Below, piece by piece: positions 15,112 through 24,604 of a DNA stretch of 64,000 nt. The DNA lies in the NCBI GenBank assembly GCA_963789005.1, contig CAWBIZ010000015.1, forward strand, positions 310,001 through 374,000, given 5' to 3'. Position 1 is the first letter of the stretch. Each line of letters starts with the position of its first letter. The DNA comes from DASSUW01 sp963789005. GTDB lineage: Bacteria; Actinomycetota; Thermoleophilia; Solirubrobacterales; Solirubrobacteraceae. A program made the translations under genes and the position numbers. The notes beneath the pieces are model-generated. The model ran no database searches and had not been told where the DNA came from. It saw only the letters and a program-made list of their open reading frames with translations.

Positions 15112-15869
15112 TCCGGGTGCTGCTGGTGCTGTTCGTGCTCGCCCTGGCGGGGTGCGGAGGCGACGACGACGAGGGCGCGGCGGAGCGGCCGCGGATCACG
15201 GTGTCCGCCGCGGCGTCGCTCAAGACCGCGTTCACCAACTACGGCGAGCAGCTCACGGTGGCCGACGCGCGGTTCTCGTTCGCCGGCTCCGACGAGCTAG
15301 CGGCGCAGATCGAGCAGGGCGTCAAGCCGGACGTCTACGCCGCGGCCAACACCAAGCTCCCCGATGCGTTGTACGAGAAGGGCCTCGTCGAGCAGCCGAC
15401 GGTGTTCGCCGGCAACCGCCTGGTACTCGCGGTTCCCGCCGACGGCGACAAGGTCGCCACGCTGGACGACCTGCAGCAGGACGGCGTGAGGCTCGGGATC
15501 GGCGCCGAGGACGTGCCGGTCGGCACCTACACGCGGACGGTGCTCGACAAGCTCCCGGCCGCGCAGCGCAAGGCCATCCTCGCCAACGTGCGCACCGAGG
15601 AGCCGGACGTGGCCGGCATCACGGGCAAGCTCACCCAGCGCGCCGTCGACGCCGGCTTCCTCTACATCTCCGACGTGCGCGCGACCGACGGCGCGCTCGA
15701 GGCGATCGAGCTGCCGGACGATCTCCAGCCCGACGTCGCCTACGGCGTCGCCGTCGTCAAGGGGGCCAAGGAGCCCGAGGCGGCGCGGGCGTTCATCGCC
15801 GGGCTGCTCGACGGCGCGGGTGCCCAGGCGCTCGAGGACGCCGGCTTCGAGCCGCCGCCCGCGCAGTGA
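15108..15869 (+). CDS. modA: Molybdate ABC transporter substrate-binding lipoprotein ModA
   Basis: 253 aa. Lipoprotein signal peptide with lipobox LALAGC (Cys16), then an acidic linker and a periplasmic-binding fold: ITVSAAASLKTAFTNYGEQL, SFAGSDELAAQIEQG and PDVYAAANTKLPDAL are characteristic ModA ligand-site segments that bind molybdate or tungstate. ATG 15108 overlaps the regulator stop; its own stop overlaps the modB GTG. It feeds molybdenum for the molybdopterin cofactor, for instance to the xanthine dehydrogenase at 42286-47109. Confidence 0.94.
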   Translation: MIRVLLVLFVLALAGCGGDDDEGAAERPRITVSAAASLKTAFTNYGEQLTVADARFSFAGSDELAAQIEQGVKPDVYAAANTKLPDALYEKGLVEQPTVFAGNRLVLAVPADGDKVATLDDLQQDGVRLGIGAEDVPVGTYTRTVLDKLPAAQRKAILANVRTEEPDVAGITGKLTQRAVDAGFLYISDVRATDGALEAIELPDDLQPDVAYGVAVVKGAKEPEAARAFIAGLLDGAGAQALEDAGFEPPPAQ

Positions 15870-16663
15870 GGGGCTGGTTCGGCGCGCTGCTGGTGGCGGC
15901 GCTGACCGTCGCGCTGCTGTTCCTCATCCTCCCGATCGTCGCGATCTTCGTCGACACGCCGCCGCAGGATCTCTTGGCCAGCCTGGGGGAGGAGGGCGCG
16001 CTCGAGGCGCTGCGGCTGAGCCTGCTCTGCAGCGCGGTGGCGGTGGCGGTGATCGTCGCGGTCGGGACGCCCGCGGCGTACCTGCTCGCCACCCGCCGCT
16101 TCCGCGGCCGTGCCGCGGTCGTGACGCTGATCGAGCTGCCGCTGGTGCTGCCGCCGGCGGTCGCCGGGATCGGGCTGCTGGCGGCGCTCGGCCCCAACGG
16201 AGTGCTCGGCGGGGCGATCGAGGACGCGGGTGTGGAGATCGTGCTTACCACCGCCGGGGTGATCCTCGCGCTGACCTTCGTCGCCGCGCCGTTCTACGTC
16301 CGCCAGGCCGTGGCCGGCTTCGAGGCGGTCGACCGCACGTGGCTCGACGCCTCGCGCACGCTGGGCGCGGGCGAGGCGCGCACGTTCCTGCGGGTCGCGA
16401 TCCCGGCCGCCGGCCCGGGCCTCGTCTCCGGCCTGGCGCTCGCCTGGGGGCGGGCGCTCGGCGAGTTCGGCGCGACGCTGATGTTCGCCGGCTCGTTCCG
16501 CGGCATCACGCAGACGGTGCCGCTGGCGATCTACGAGCGCTTCTCGACCGACTTCACGAGCGCGCTCGCCTTGTCGGCCGTGCTCGTGGCCGTGTCGGCG
16601 GCGCTGCTGCTGTCCGTGAAGCTGCTGAGCGGCTCGGCGTGGCTCGGCGGTGCTGCGCGTTGA
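15866..16663 (+). CDS. modB: Molybdate ABC transporter permease ModB
   Basis: 265 aa with five to six transmembrane segments and the ABC permease EAA loop (EAVDRTWLDASRTLGAGEAR), followed by WGRALGEFGATLMFAGSF, the ModB/CysT signature. GTG 15866 overlaps the modA stop (GTGA). The 3' end overlaps modC by 14 nt. It forms the membrane channel with ModC. Confidence 0.94.
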   Translation: MRGWFGALLVAALTVALLFLILPIVAIFVDTPPQDLLASLGEEGALEALRLSLLCSAVAVAVIVAVGTPAAYLLATRRFRGRAAVVTLIELPLVLPPAVAGIGLLAALGPNGVLGGAIEDAGVEIVLTTAGVILALTFVAAPFYVRQAVAGFEAVDRTWLDASRTLGAGEARTFLRVAIPAAGPGLVSGLALAWGRALGEFGATLMFAGSFRGITQTVPLAIYERFSTDFTSALALSAVLVAVSAALLLSVKLLSGSAWLGGAAR

Positions 16664-17714
16664 GGCCACCGCCCGGCTGGGGACCTTCGAGCTCGACGTA
16701 GCGCTCGAGGTCCCGGCCGGCGAATGCCTGGCGCTCGCCGGGCCGTCGGGCGCGGGCAAGACGTCGGTCATGCGGGTGGTCGCCGGACTCGTGCGCCCCG
16801 ACCGCGGGCTGGTCCGCTGTGGCGAGGAGGTGTGGCTCGACACCGCGCGCGGGATCGACGTCGTCCCGGAGCGCCGTCGCTGCGGCTACGTGTTCCAGGA
16901 GTACGCGCTCTTCGCCCACCTTCGCGTGTGGCAGAACGTGGCCTATCCGCTGCGCGGGCTCGACCGGGCCGAGCGCCGCCGGCGGGCGCACGAGCTGCTG
17001 GCGCGGTTCGGGATCGAGCACCTCGCCGATCGCCGGCCGGGCTCGCTCTCCGGCGGCGAGCGCCAGCGCACGGCGGTCGCCCGCGCGCTCGCGCGCCGGC
17101 CCGCGGCGCTGCTGCTCGACGAGCCGTTGTCGGCGCTCGACCCGCGCCTGCGCGCGCACGCCGGCCGCGAGCTGGCGGCCGTGCTGGCCGAGGCCGGCGT
17201 GCCCGCCCTGCTCGTCACGCACGACTTCACGGAGGCCGCCCTGCTCGGCGACCGCGTCGGCGTGATCGACGGCGGCCGCGTGATCCAGGAGGGGACGGCC
17301 GCGGAGCTCGCGGCGACCCCGGCCTCGGCGTTCGTGGCCGACTTCACGGGCGCGGTCGTGCTCACCGGGAACGCGCGGGCGGTCGACGGGGGCCTCACGT
17401 GCGTGACGCTCGACGGCGGCGGAACCGTGTTCAGCACCGAGACGGGAGAGGGGCCGGTGGCGGTCAGCGTCTACCCGTGGGAGATCGCGCTGGCACCCGC
17501 GGGCTCGGAGCGCTCCGGCTCCGCCCAGAATCACCTGCCGGTGAGCGTGATCTCGGTGACCGCGGTCGGCACCCGCGTGCGGGCCGGCCTCGCCGCGCCG
17601 CAGCCGCTGGTGGCCGAGCTGAGCGACGCCTCGGTGCACGAGCTGGGCATCGTCCCGGGCGCTCGAGCGGTCGCGACGTGGAAGGCCTCGGCGACGCGGC
17701 TGCTCCGGCTGTGA
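16650..17714 (+). CDS. modC: Molybdate ABC transporter ATPase ModC with C-terminal TOBE
   Basis: 354 aa. Walker A GPSGAGKTS (about 31-39), Q-loop YVFQEYALF, signature LSGGERQR, Walker B LLLDEPLSALD and switch His in LLVTHDF. The C-terminal region (about 290-352) is a TOBE domain (QNHLPVSVISVTAVGTRVRA) that senses oxyanion. GTG 16650 lies inside the modB end; the stop overlaps the GTG of the following kinase gene. It powers molybdate import. Confidence 0.94.
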   Translation: MLRVEATARLGTFELDVALEVPAGECLALAGPSGAGKTSVMRVVAGLVRPDRGLVRCGEEVWLDTARGIDVVPERRRCGYVFQEYALFAHLRVWQNVAYPLRGLDRAERRRRAHELLARFGIEHLADRRPGSLSGGERQRTAVARALARRPAALLLDEPLSALDPRLRAHAGRELAAVLAEAGVPALLVTHDFTEAALLGDRVGVIDGGRVIQEGTAAELAATPASAFVADFTGAVVLTGNARAVDGGLTCVTLDGGGTVFSTETGEGPVAVSVYPWEIALAPAGSERSGSAQNHLPVSVISVTAVGTRVRAGLAAPQPLVAELSDASVHELGIVPGARAVATWKASATRLLRL

Positions 17715-18358
17715 TAGCCAACGCGCCGGTGACGGTCGTCGAGGGCGACATCGAGGCGCTGGTCTCTCGCGCGCGGGCGCTGGCGGGTGCGGGAGGCCGG
17801 CGGCTGCTCGGGATCACGGGCGCGCCGGGGGCGGGCAAGTCGACGGTCGCCGAGCGGGTCGTGGACGCGCTCGGCGGCGCGGCCGTGCTCGTGCCGATGG
17901 ACGGCTTCCATCTGGCGAACGCCGAGCTGGAGCGGCTCGGGCGGCGGGAGCGCAAGGGCGCGATCGACACGTTCGACGTCGCCGGCTACGTCGCGCTGCT
18001 GCGCAGGCTGCGGACGCCGGGGGCGTCGGAGACCGTGTATGCGCCGTCGTTCCGGCGTGAGATCGAGGAGCCGATCGCCTGCGCGATCCCGGTCGGGCCC
18101 GACGTCCCGCTCGTCGTCACCGAGGGCAACTACCTGCTGGTGGCGGACGGGCCGTGGGCGGAGGTGCGCGGGCTGCTCGACGAGGCGTGGTTCGTCGCGC
18201 CCGACGAGGCGCTGCGCGTGGACTGGCTGATCGCCCGCCACATCGCGTTCGGCAAGCCGCCCGAGGTGGCGCGCGCGTGGTCGCTCTCGACCGACCAGCG
18301 AAACGCCGACCTCGTTGCGACGACGCGGGCGCGGGCCGACGTGGTCGTGCAGCTCTAG
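17711..18358 (+). CDS. P-loop nucleoside/nucleotide kinase family protein
   Basis: 215 aa. Walker A GAPGAGKST (about residue 37), PMDGFHLANAELERLG and the uridine/pantothenate-kinase-like loop FDVAGYVALLRRLR, then VVTEGNYLLVADGPWAEVRG. This matches the uridine-kinase/PRK-like family often called nucleoside/nucleotide kinase or fructose-transport-system kinase; the phosphate acceptor is unknown. Its GTG start overlaps the modC stop (GTGA), making it the last gene of the molybdate operon. Whether it has any role in molybdenum metabolism is open. Confidence 0.85.
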   Translation: MIANAPVTVVEGDIEALVSRARALAGAGGRRLLGITGAPGAGKSTVAERVVDALGGAAVLVPMDGFHLANAELERLGRRERKGAIDTFDVAGYVALLRRLRTPGASETVYAPSFRREIEEPIACAIPVGPDVPLVVTEGNYLLVADGPWAEVRGLLDEAWFVAPDEALRVDWLIARHIAFGKPPEVARAWSLSTDQRNADLVATTRARADVVVQL

Positions 18359-18370
18359 GCCGAATCCAGG

Positions 18371-20176
18371 CTAAGCCGGCGCAGCCTCGAAGCCGGCGGG
18401 GCTCCGCGACCGCCGCCGGCGCCCGAGCACAGCCGCCGCGGGCAGGACGACGAGGGCGATGACGAGCAGGCCGAGGTTCTGCGTGCCCGCACCGGATGCC
18501 GAGACGGGCGGCGCCACCGCGCCCGCCCGGTTCGGCCGCCCGGTCCAGCTCACGACGTCGATGCCGCGGTGGATGTCGTCGGCCGCCATGAAGTACGTCC
18601 GCGTCCCGTCCTTGTTGCTGACGATCTTGAAGTCCTCGGCCGCCCAGGTGTTGGCGTTCGGGAGCGTGAACGACGCGACCTCGCGGTAGTCGACGTTCCC
18701 GCGCTTGTCGACGAAGTAGTCGACGATCTTGATGCCCTGCGTGTAGTAGGCGGCGATGAACCGCTGCTCGCCGGGGATCTGCTCGATCACGTGGATGTCG
18801 CAGAACGTCGCGGCGGGCACGACCGCGTCGCTGATGTAGACGGCCTTCTTCCCGCTCGAGCTCGTCGCGTAGCGGATGTTCGCCGGGTCGCTGATGTCGA
18901 ACGCGTGCGCACCGCCGTTGCCGTACGGGTTGTCGATCCCGGGCGTGCACGTGGAGCCGGGCGGCACCACGCCGCCACCGCGCTCGTCGGTGACGAACAT
19001 GTGGCGGCGATCGGGCGTCGGGTCGGCCTCGTGCGAGACCGACACGCCCTCGTCCGAGCGCACCTGGTTGTTCGAGTTGCAGTTGCGGACGTCAGTGCCG
19101 GGCGGCCCGCAGTCGCGGCCCGGGTGGTTGAAGGTGCCGAGGAACGTCCAGCCGGAGGCGCGCTCCGTGCGCTCGGGACCCATCGCGGAGCAGTCGGTGA
19201 CCGTCGCGCCGGTGCGCGTGCCTGCGGTCGTCGTGCAGGGCAGCGCCGAGCCGCGGACCCGGCCGTTGGAGTCGACCAGACGCGAGACGTCGAGGATCAG
19301 CGTCGCGTTCACGGCCGCGCAGTAGAGCCGGCCGCGGTCGTACGTGATGTCGTGGCACGTCGCCGAGCCGGGCTCGAGCTGGCCGGTGTTCTGATCGCGC
19401 TGCTTCGTCCAGTCGGGCTGGAACGCGATCCGGTGGACGACCGGCCGGCACTCCGCACGGCGCCTGGCGAGCGTCCACGCCACGGACCCGAAGCACGACC
19501 GCATGTCCATGACGTCGACCCAGTTGCGGCCTTCGAAGTCGGAGCTGCTGTTGTAGACGATCCACGGTCGCTGGGTGTCGACCGTGTGGGTGTGGCTGAA
19601 GCCGGCGAAGCGCACGAGATGGACCTCGCGCGGCTCGAACGCCGGCAAGGCGATGCCGGTGGCGTCGACGATCTCGATCCCGCCGCCGTTCGGGTCATGG
19701 CAGCGGCCGCTCGCGTCCGTGGTGTCGGTGAGCAGCCGGACATGGCCGACCGCGGCGACCTGCGAGTCGTGCTGGAGGCCCGTGACCGACGTGCTCGCTG
19801 GCGCGCAGTGCGCCGAGCCGTGGTCGGCGACCCACTGCGGGGCCACGGCGCCGTTGCGGGTGAGCCGGACGATGCGCTGACCGACGCTGCCGGCCTCGTC
19901 CTGGCCCAGCGTCCCGAACGCGCCGTAGATGTCGTCGGTCCCCGGGGGCGTGAAGAACTCGAGGTCGGTCCCGCCGCCGGTCAGCGCGGGGTTGGCGCCG
20001 CCGCGGATGTTCGCGATGTGGCGCCACGTGCCCTCGCCGCGGACGAGCCCGGTTTCGGTCGTGCCGATCGTCGGCGCGAGCGGCGTGCGCGGGTTCGTGT
20101 GGTCGGCGACCGCTGGAGTCGCGAGCAGGAGCACAGCCGAAGCTGCCGCGAGTGACAACCTGACGAAACCGCGCAT
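18371..20176 (-). CDS. Secreted, membrane-anchored LVIVD/beta-propeller-like protein
   Basis: 601 aa. Signal peptide (residues 1-24, ending VADH), then a large extracellular region rich in short beta-strand units naming events (WIVYNSSSDFEGRNWVDVMD, GIEIVDATGIALPAF, HAFDISDPANIRYATS), similar to LVIVD-repeat/YncE-like propellers, and a C-terminal transmembrane helix followed by RRRRSR. Many Cys residues suggest disulfides. Such proteins are frequent in Solirubrobacterales-like actinobacteria with no known role. It lies tail-to-tail with the molybdate operon. Confidence 0.75.
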   Translation of the reverse strand: MRGFVRLSLAAASAVLLLATPAVADHTNPRTPLAPTIGTTETGLVRGEGTWRHIANIRGGANPALTGGGTDLEFFTPPGTDDIYGAFGTLGQDEAGSVGQRIVRLTRNGAVAPQWVADHGSAHCAPASTSVTGLQHDSQVAAVGHVRLLTDTTDASGRCHDPNGGGIEIVDATGIALPAFEPREVHLVRFAGFSHTHTVDTQRPWIVYNSSSDFEGRNWVDVMDMRSCFGSVAWTLARRRAECRPVVHRIAFQPDWTKQRDQNTGQLEPGSATCHDITYDRGRLYCAAVNATLILDVSRLVDSNGRVRGSALPCTTTAGTRTGATVTDCSAMGPERTERASGWTFLGTFNHPGRDCGPPGTDVRNCNSNNQVRSDEGVSVSHEADPTPDRRHMFVTDERGGGVVPPGSTCTPGIDNPYGNGGAHAFDISDPANIRYATSSSGKKAVYISDAVVPAATFCDIHVIEQIPGEQRFIAAYYTQGIKIVDYFVDKRGNVDYREVASFTLPNANTWAAEDFKIVSNKDGTRTYFMAADDIHRGIDVVSWTGRPNRAGAVAPPVSASGAGTQNLGLLVIALVVLPAAAVLGRRRRSRSPAGFEAAPA

Positions 20177-20258
20177 GGAGCTCCTCTCGATCCGACCCTC
20201 AGCGCGTGTCTCCCCGTCCGGCGCGTGCCCGAAACCCCAGGTTTATGATCGTCGGCCG

Positions 20259-21452
20259 GTGCCCGCCGTCACGCCCGCCGGAGTCCTCTTCGCGCACCCC
20301 CTCACGGAGACGTACGAGCTGCCGGTGTCGCCGCTCGTGGCGGCGAACGCGGCCGCCGCGCTCGTCCTGCTCGTGGCGCTTTCGGTGCGCGGCGGCGCGC
20401 GGCGGCCCTCGGACGGTCCCGTCGCCTCGTGGGCCGGATCGCTCACCGCGGCGCAGCGGGCCACGCGCGCCGCGGCCGTCGCGGTGCTGGCGCTGGCGAT
20501 CGCGGCGGGGCGGCTCGGCGCGGACGACCAGCTCGAGAACCTCGCTCCCGCGCTCATCGTCGGGGCCGGCTGGCCCGTCCTGGTGCTCGCGAGCCTGCTG
20601 GTCGGGAGCGTCTGGCGGTGGGTCGATCCGTGGGACGGCATCGCCCGCGCGCTGGCGCCGGGCGACCCTGCGCGCGAGCCGCCGTCGGTCTGGCCGGCGA
20701 TCCCCTTCGCGGCCGTGTGGGTCTGGTACCTGAGCGGCTACTCCGATCCACTCGCCCCGCGAGCTGTCGGTGCCGTGCTCGCGCTCTACACCGTCGTCAC
20801 GGTGGGCGGCTGCCTCGCGCTCGGGCGCGCGCGCTGGCTGGGCACGGCCGAGCCGTTCGGGATCGTGCTGTCGTGGATGGCGCTGCTCCCGCGCCGGCGC
20901 TTGGGCGGCTGGGAGCCGCCGCGAGGGGCCGCCGCGCTGCTCGGGGTGCTGGCCGGGGGCGTGCTCTTCGGGGCGTTGCGGAGATCCGAGCTCTGGGGCG
21001 GCCTGAACACCGTCCAGGAGGCGGACCTCGTCGCGACGCTCGGTGTGGTCGCCTCGTGCGCCGTCGGCGCGGGGCTGCTGGCGCTGATGGCGGGCTCCGG
21101 CGCGGGCCGCGCGGCCGCGATCGCGGCCGCGCTCCCCGCGGTCGCCGGCGTGATCGTCGCGGTCGCGATGGACCGCAACCGCCTGTTCACGAGCGTCCAG
21201 CTCCTGCCGGGCCTGTTCGGCGACCCGTTCGGCGAGGGCTGGGACCTCTCGGGGTCCGCGACGGCGGGCCTCGATCCCGCTCCGCTCGGGACGACCGGCC
21301 TGCTCGCCGCGCAGCTCGGGACCGTGCTGGCCGGCTACGTGTGGGCCGCCGTCGTGTTCGCGCGCGCTGCGCCGCGGACGGCGCGGACGCCGCCGGCCGC
21401 CGGCCTGGCGGTGCTCGCCGGGCTGTCGGTGATCGCGGTCACGTCTCACTGA
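20259..21452 (+). CDS. Polytopic membrane protein, unknown function
   Basis: 397 aa from GTG 20259. About ten hydrophobic segments alternate with short loops. A recognisable element is WRWVDPWDGIARALAPGD after the third helix, similar to an NPWR motif seen in a family of uncharacterised actinobacterial membrane proteins. No transporter or enzyme motif is visible. The start is uncertain because no ribosome site is clear. It diverges from the LVIVD gene (82-bp gap) and its 3' end overlaps the convergent Rieske oxidoreductase gene by 14 nt. Confidence 0.7.
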   Translation: MPAVTPAGVLFAHPLTETYELPVSPLVAANAAAALVLLVALSVRGGARRPSDGPVASWAGSLTAAQRATRAAAVAVLALAIAAGRLGADDQLENLAPALIVGAGWPVLVLASLLVGSVWRWVDPWDGIARALAPGDPAREPPSVWPAIPFAAVWVWYLSGYSDPLAPRAVGAVLALYTVVTVGGCLALGRARWLGTAEPFGIVLSWMALLPRRRLGGWEPPRGAAALLGVLAGGVLFGALRRSELWGGLNTVQEADLVATLGVVASCAVGAGLLALMAGSGAGRAAAIAAALPAVAGVIVAVAMDRNRLFTSVQLLPGLFGDPFGEGWDLSGSATAGLDPAPLGTTGLLAAQLGTVLAGYVWAAVVFARAAPRTARTPPAAGLAVLAGLSVIAVTSH

Positions 21453-22944
21453 GCGGCTTGCGCTCGAGCCGGTGCACGGCCGGGCCCTGCAGCACCGAGC
21501 CGTCGAGCGCGAAGCGCGAGCCGTGGCACGGGCAGTCCCAGCTGCGCTCGGCGTCGTTGAAGCTCACCTGGCAGCCGAGGTGCGTGCAGACGGGCGACAC
21601 CGCGGTCACCGCCCCGTCGTCGTCGCGGAAGGCGGCGATCCGCTCGCCCTCGTGGCGCACGATGTCGCCCTCGCCGGGTCCGAGGTCGTCGAGCGAGCGG
21701 CGGCCGGGCTTGGTGAGCCGGTCGCCGAGGAAGCGCATCCCCACCTGCGCGTTCTCCGTGACGAGCCGCCGCGCGGAGGCGCGCGGCTTGAGGCGGCCGG
21801 GGTCGAACAGCCCGGACCAGGCGTTTGTGCGCCCGAGCACGCGGTCGGCGAGGATCAGGGCCGCGGCGGTCCCGCCGGACATGCCCCACTTGGCGAAGCC
21901 GGTCGCCATCAGGACGCGGCCGTCCCACGGGGTCACCGGTCCCACGTAGGGCACGCGGTCGAGCGTCGTGTTGTCCTGCGCCGACCAGCGGTACTCGACC
22001 GACTCGACCTCCCAATGCTCGCGCGCGAACTCCTCCAGCCGCCGGTACCGGACGCGGGTGTCGCCGCCCGTGCCGGGCTTGTGCCCCTCGCCGCCGACGA
22101 GCAGGAGCTCCTCGCCGTCGAGCGGCACGGCTCGGACCGACCGGGAGGGCGAGTCGCCGCTGATGAACATGCCGTCGGGCGGCGCCCCGGCGATTCGGCA
22201 GAGGATCGCGTAGGAGCGCTGCGGGCTGATGCGGGCGAACGCCAGCGAGCGGTCGAGGAACGGGAAGTGCGTGGCCACGACGACGTGCCCGGCCGTGACG
22301 CGGCCGCCCGGCGTGTCGACCACTCGGTCGCGGTCGGCGCCGACGTCGACGGCGTGCGAGCGCTCGAAGATCCGGCCGCCGGCCTCGGTCAGCTTGTCGC
22401 CGAGCGCGCCGAGGTAGCGTCCGACATGGAACTCGGCCTGGCCGGTGAAGCGGACGGCGGCCTCCACAGCGAAGGGGAGCGGGGTGGTCTCCACGAGCGT
22501 CGCGGGCAGGCCGGCCTGCTGCGCCGCCGACACCTCGTCCTCGACGCGGCCGCGCTTCGACGCCGCGGTCACGTACGCGTACGCCGTGCGGCGGCGGAAG
22601 TCGCACTCGATCGCGTCCGCCTCGACGCGCCCGGCGATCCACTCGAGCGCCGCCTGGTTCGCTTCCCCGTAGGCCCGCGCCCCGTCGGCCCCGAACCGCG
22701 ACCGCAGGTGCGCGTAGACGAGTCCGTGCTGCGAGGAGACCTTGGCCGTCGTGTGCCCGCTCACCCCGTGGCCGAGCCGGTTTGCCTCGAGCAGGACGAC
22801 GTCCACCCCCTCCTCCTGGAGCATCAGCGCCGTCGTGAGGCCGACGATGCCGCCGCCGATCACCGCGACGTCGGCGCGGACGTCGCCCTCGAGTGCGGGG
22901 AACTCGCGCTGCGGGGGCCGGGTGGCGAGCCAGACGGACGTCAT
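21439..22944 (-). CDS. FAD-dependent amino-acid oxidase (DadA-like) fused to Rieske domain
   Basis: 501 aa. N-terminal FAD-binding fold VAVIGGGIVGLTTALML (about 29-45) in a DAO/glycine-oxidase domain with the Ser-Gly-His-Thr-Thr motif (GVSGHTTAKVSSQHGLVY) and a C-terminal Rieske [2Fe-2S] domain (about 415-495) with ligands CTHLGC and CPCHGSRF. Such DadA-Rieske fusions oxidise unknown amines and pass electrons to the Fe-S centre. ATG 22944 overlaps the stop of the upstream SRPBCC gene, so the pair forms one operon. The substrate is unknown. Confidence 0.9.
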   Translation of the reverse strand: MTSVWLATRPPQREFPALEGDVRADVAVIGGGIVGLTTALMLQEEGVDVVLLEANRLGHGVSGHTTAKVSSQHGLVYAHLRSRFGADGARAYGEANQAALEWIAGRVEADAIECDFRRRTAYAYVTAASKRGRVEDEVSAAQQAGLPATLVETTPLPFAVEAAVRFTGQAEFHVGRYLGALGDKLTEAGGRIFERSHAVDVGADRDRVVDTPGGRVTAGHVVVATHFPFLDRSLAFARISPQRSYAILCRIAGAPPDGMFISGDSPSRSVRAVPLDGEELLLVGGEGHKPGTGGDTRVRYRRLEEFAREHWEVESVEYRWSAQDNTTLDRVPYVGPVTPWDGRVLMATGFAKWGMSGGTAAALILADRVLGRTNAWSGLFDPGRLKPRASARRLVTENAQVGMRFLGDRLTKPGRRSLDDLGPGEGDIVRHEGERIAAFRDDDGAVTAVSPVCTHLGCQVSFNDAERSWDCPCHGSRFALDGSVLQGPAVHRLERKPLSET

Positions 22945-23372
22945 CGGCGGAGGGCGAGCTCCTCGAGACGCATGAGCGACTCGGCGTTGCGCGCCTTCGT
23001 GAGCGCGTGAGTGACCGGGTTCAGCGCGGCCGGACGCATCAGCCCGTCGGGGTTCTCGGTGAGACGCACGACGGTCCCGTCCCCGTGGCGGCGCAGCACG
23101 AGCGTGACGGTGGCGGTTCCGAGCGGGCGGCCCTGCGCGCGGAGCCGCAGGAGCTCGGGCGGACGGGCTTCGAGCGCCTCGGTGTGGTCCGAAAGCCTCA
23201 GCGGGCCGAACGCGAGCGTGTGGTGGAAGCGCGAGCCCGGCGCGGGCCATCCGGGGTCGGCGTCGCGGATCTCCTTCGAGCCGACCACCCAGTAGCCGTA
23301 GCCATACGGATCCGACAGCGCGTCCCAGACGGCTTCCGGGGGAAGGAGCATGAAGCGCTCGTTGGTCGCCAC
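22941..23372 (-). CDS. SRPBCC/polyketide-cyclase-like protein
   Basis: 143 aa. Helix-grip fold features: NERFMLLPPEAVWDALSDPY at the start, then GSRFHHTLAFGPL and a long C-terminal helix (PVTHALTKARNAESLMRLEE), typical of START/SRPBCC coenzyme or lipid carriers. GTG 23372 is the start. Its stop overlaps the ATG of the FAD-Rieske gene (ATGA). The ligand is unknown. It diverges from the ferredoxin reductase gene across 86 bp. Confidence 0.83.
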   Translation of the reverse strand: MATNERFMLLPPEAVWDALSDPYGYGYWVVGSKEIRDADPGWPAPGSRFHHTLAFGPLRLSDHTEALEARPPELLRLRAQGRPLGTATVTLVLRRHGDGTVVRLTENPDGLMRPAALNPVTHALTKARNAESLMRLEELALRR

Positions 23373-23458
23373 GCAGGCGGGCTACCCGCGAGAGAGTTGC
23401 CCAAGCCTTCCGCTGACCTTTCCCGGCGCTTTCCCGGGCGCTGCCGATCCTGCCCTCC

Positions 23459-24604
23459 GTGCAACAGAGCGTCCTCATCATCGGCGGCGGACTCGCCGCC
23501 CAGCGCGCGGTGGAGACGCTGCGCGCCCGTGGCCACCACGGTCCCATCCGGGTCGTGTGCGCGGAGCCGGTCGCACCCTACGACCGCCCGCCCCTCTCCA
23601 AGGAGCTGCTCGCGACGGGCTCGGGAGATCCCTCTTTTCGGCCTGCGTCGTGGTACGCCGAGCAAGGCGTCGAGCTGCTGCTCGGGCGGCGCGCGGCAGC
23701 ACTCGACGTCGCCCGGCGACGGGTGTCGCTCGAGGACGGCGAGGCGCTCGCCTACGACGAGCTGATCATCGCCACCGGCAGCCGGCCGCGGCGCCTGCCG
23801 ATGCTGGCCGGCCGGCCGAACGTGCACGTGCTCCGCACGCTCGCCGACGCGTCCGGTCTGCGTGCGGCGCTCGTGCCGGGGGCCCGGCTCGCCATCGTCG
23901 GTGCCGGCTTCGTCGGCCAGGAGGTCGCCGCGACGGCGCGCGGGCTCGGCGTCGAGGTCACGCTGATCGAGGCGGCCCCGGTCCCGCTCGCGCACGTGCT
24001 CGGCGAGCGGCTGGGCACATGGTTCGCCGACCTGCATCGGTCCGAGGGCGTGCACGTCGAGCTCGGCACCGGCCTCGCCAACGCACTGCCCGCGGTCGGA
24101 GGCGCGCCGGTCGAATCGCTCGTGCTGGCCGACGGCCGCGAGATCGCCGTCGACGCCGTGCTCGTCGGCGTCGGCGTCGCGCCCGAGACGCGCTGGCTGG
24201 CAGGCTCGCCGCTGGCGGGCGACGGCGTGGCGGTCGACGAGTGCGCCCGCACGGTCGTCCCGCACGTCTATGCGGCCGGCGACGTGGCCTACGGCCAGCA
24301 CTGGGAGCCGGCCGCCCGCATGGGCGCCGCGGCCGCGCGCTCGATCCTCGGCCTGCCGGCGGCCGCCGCGCCGCCCGAGAGCTTCTGGAGCGACCAGTAC
24401 GGGATCCGCATCCATCTCGTCGGCCACGCCGCGGGCGCGGACTCGGTCGAGATCGAAGGCGACCTCGAATCGCGCGACTTCACCGCGGTGCTGGGCCGCC
24501 ACGGGGCCCTTGTGGGCGCCCTGCTCGTCGGCCGGCCACGCGAGCTGCCCACCTGGCGCCGCCGCCTGGCGGCCGACACCCTGCCCGAAAGGATCGCCGC
24601 ATGA
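23459..24604 (+). CDS. NAD(P)/FAD-dependent ferredoxin reductase
   Basis: 381 aa. Two dinucleotide folds: SVLIIGGGLAAQRAVETLRA for FAD and ARLAIVGAGFVGQEVAATAR for NAD(P)H, with YAAGDVAYGQHWEPAARMG closing the FAD site. APYDRPPLSKELL is the hallmark of ferredoxin/putidaredoxin reductases. GTG 23459 is the start. Its stop overlaps the downstream ferredoxin ATG, so the two form an electron-transfer pair. The terminal acceptor, typically a P450 or dioxygenase, is not in the window. Confidence 0.93.
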   Translation: MQQSVLIIGGGLAAQRAVETLRARGHHGPIRVVCAEPVAPYDRPPLSKELLATGSGDPSFRPASWYAEQGVELLLGRRAAALDVARRRVSLEDGEALAYDELIIATGSRPRRLPMLAGRPNVHVLRTLADASGLRAALVPGARLAIVGAGFVGQEVAATARGLGVEVTLIEAAPVPLAHVLGERLGTWFADLHRSEGVHVELGTGLANALPAVGGAPVESLVLADGREIAVDAVLVGVGVAPETRWLAGSPLAGDGVAVDECARTVVPHVYAAGDVAYGQHWEPAARMGAAAARSILGLPAAAAPPESFWSDQYGIRIHLVGHAAGADSVEIEGDLESRDFTAVLGRHGALVGALLVGRPRELPTWRRRLAADTLPERIAA

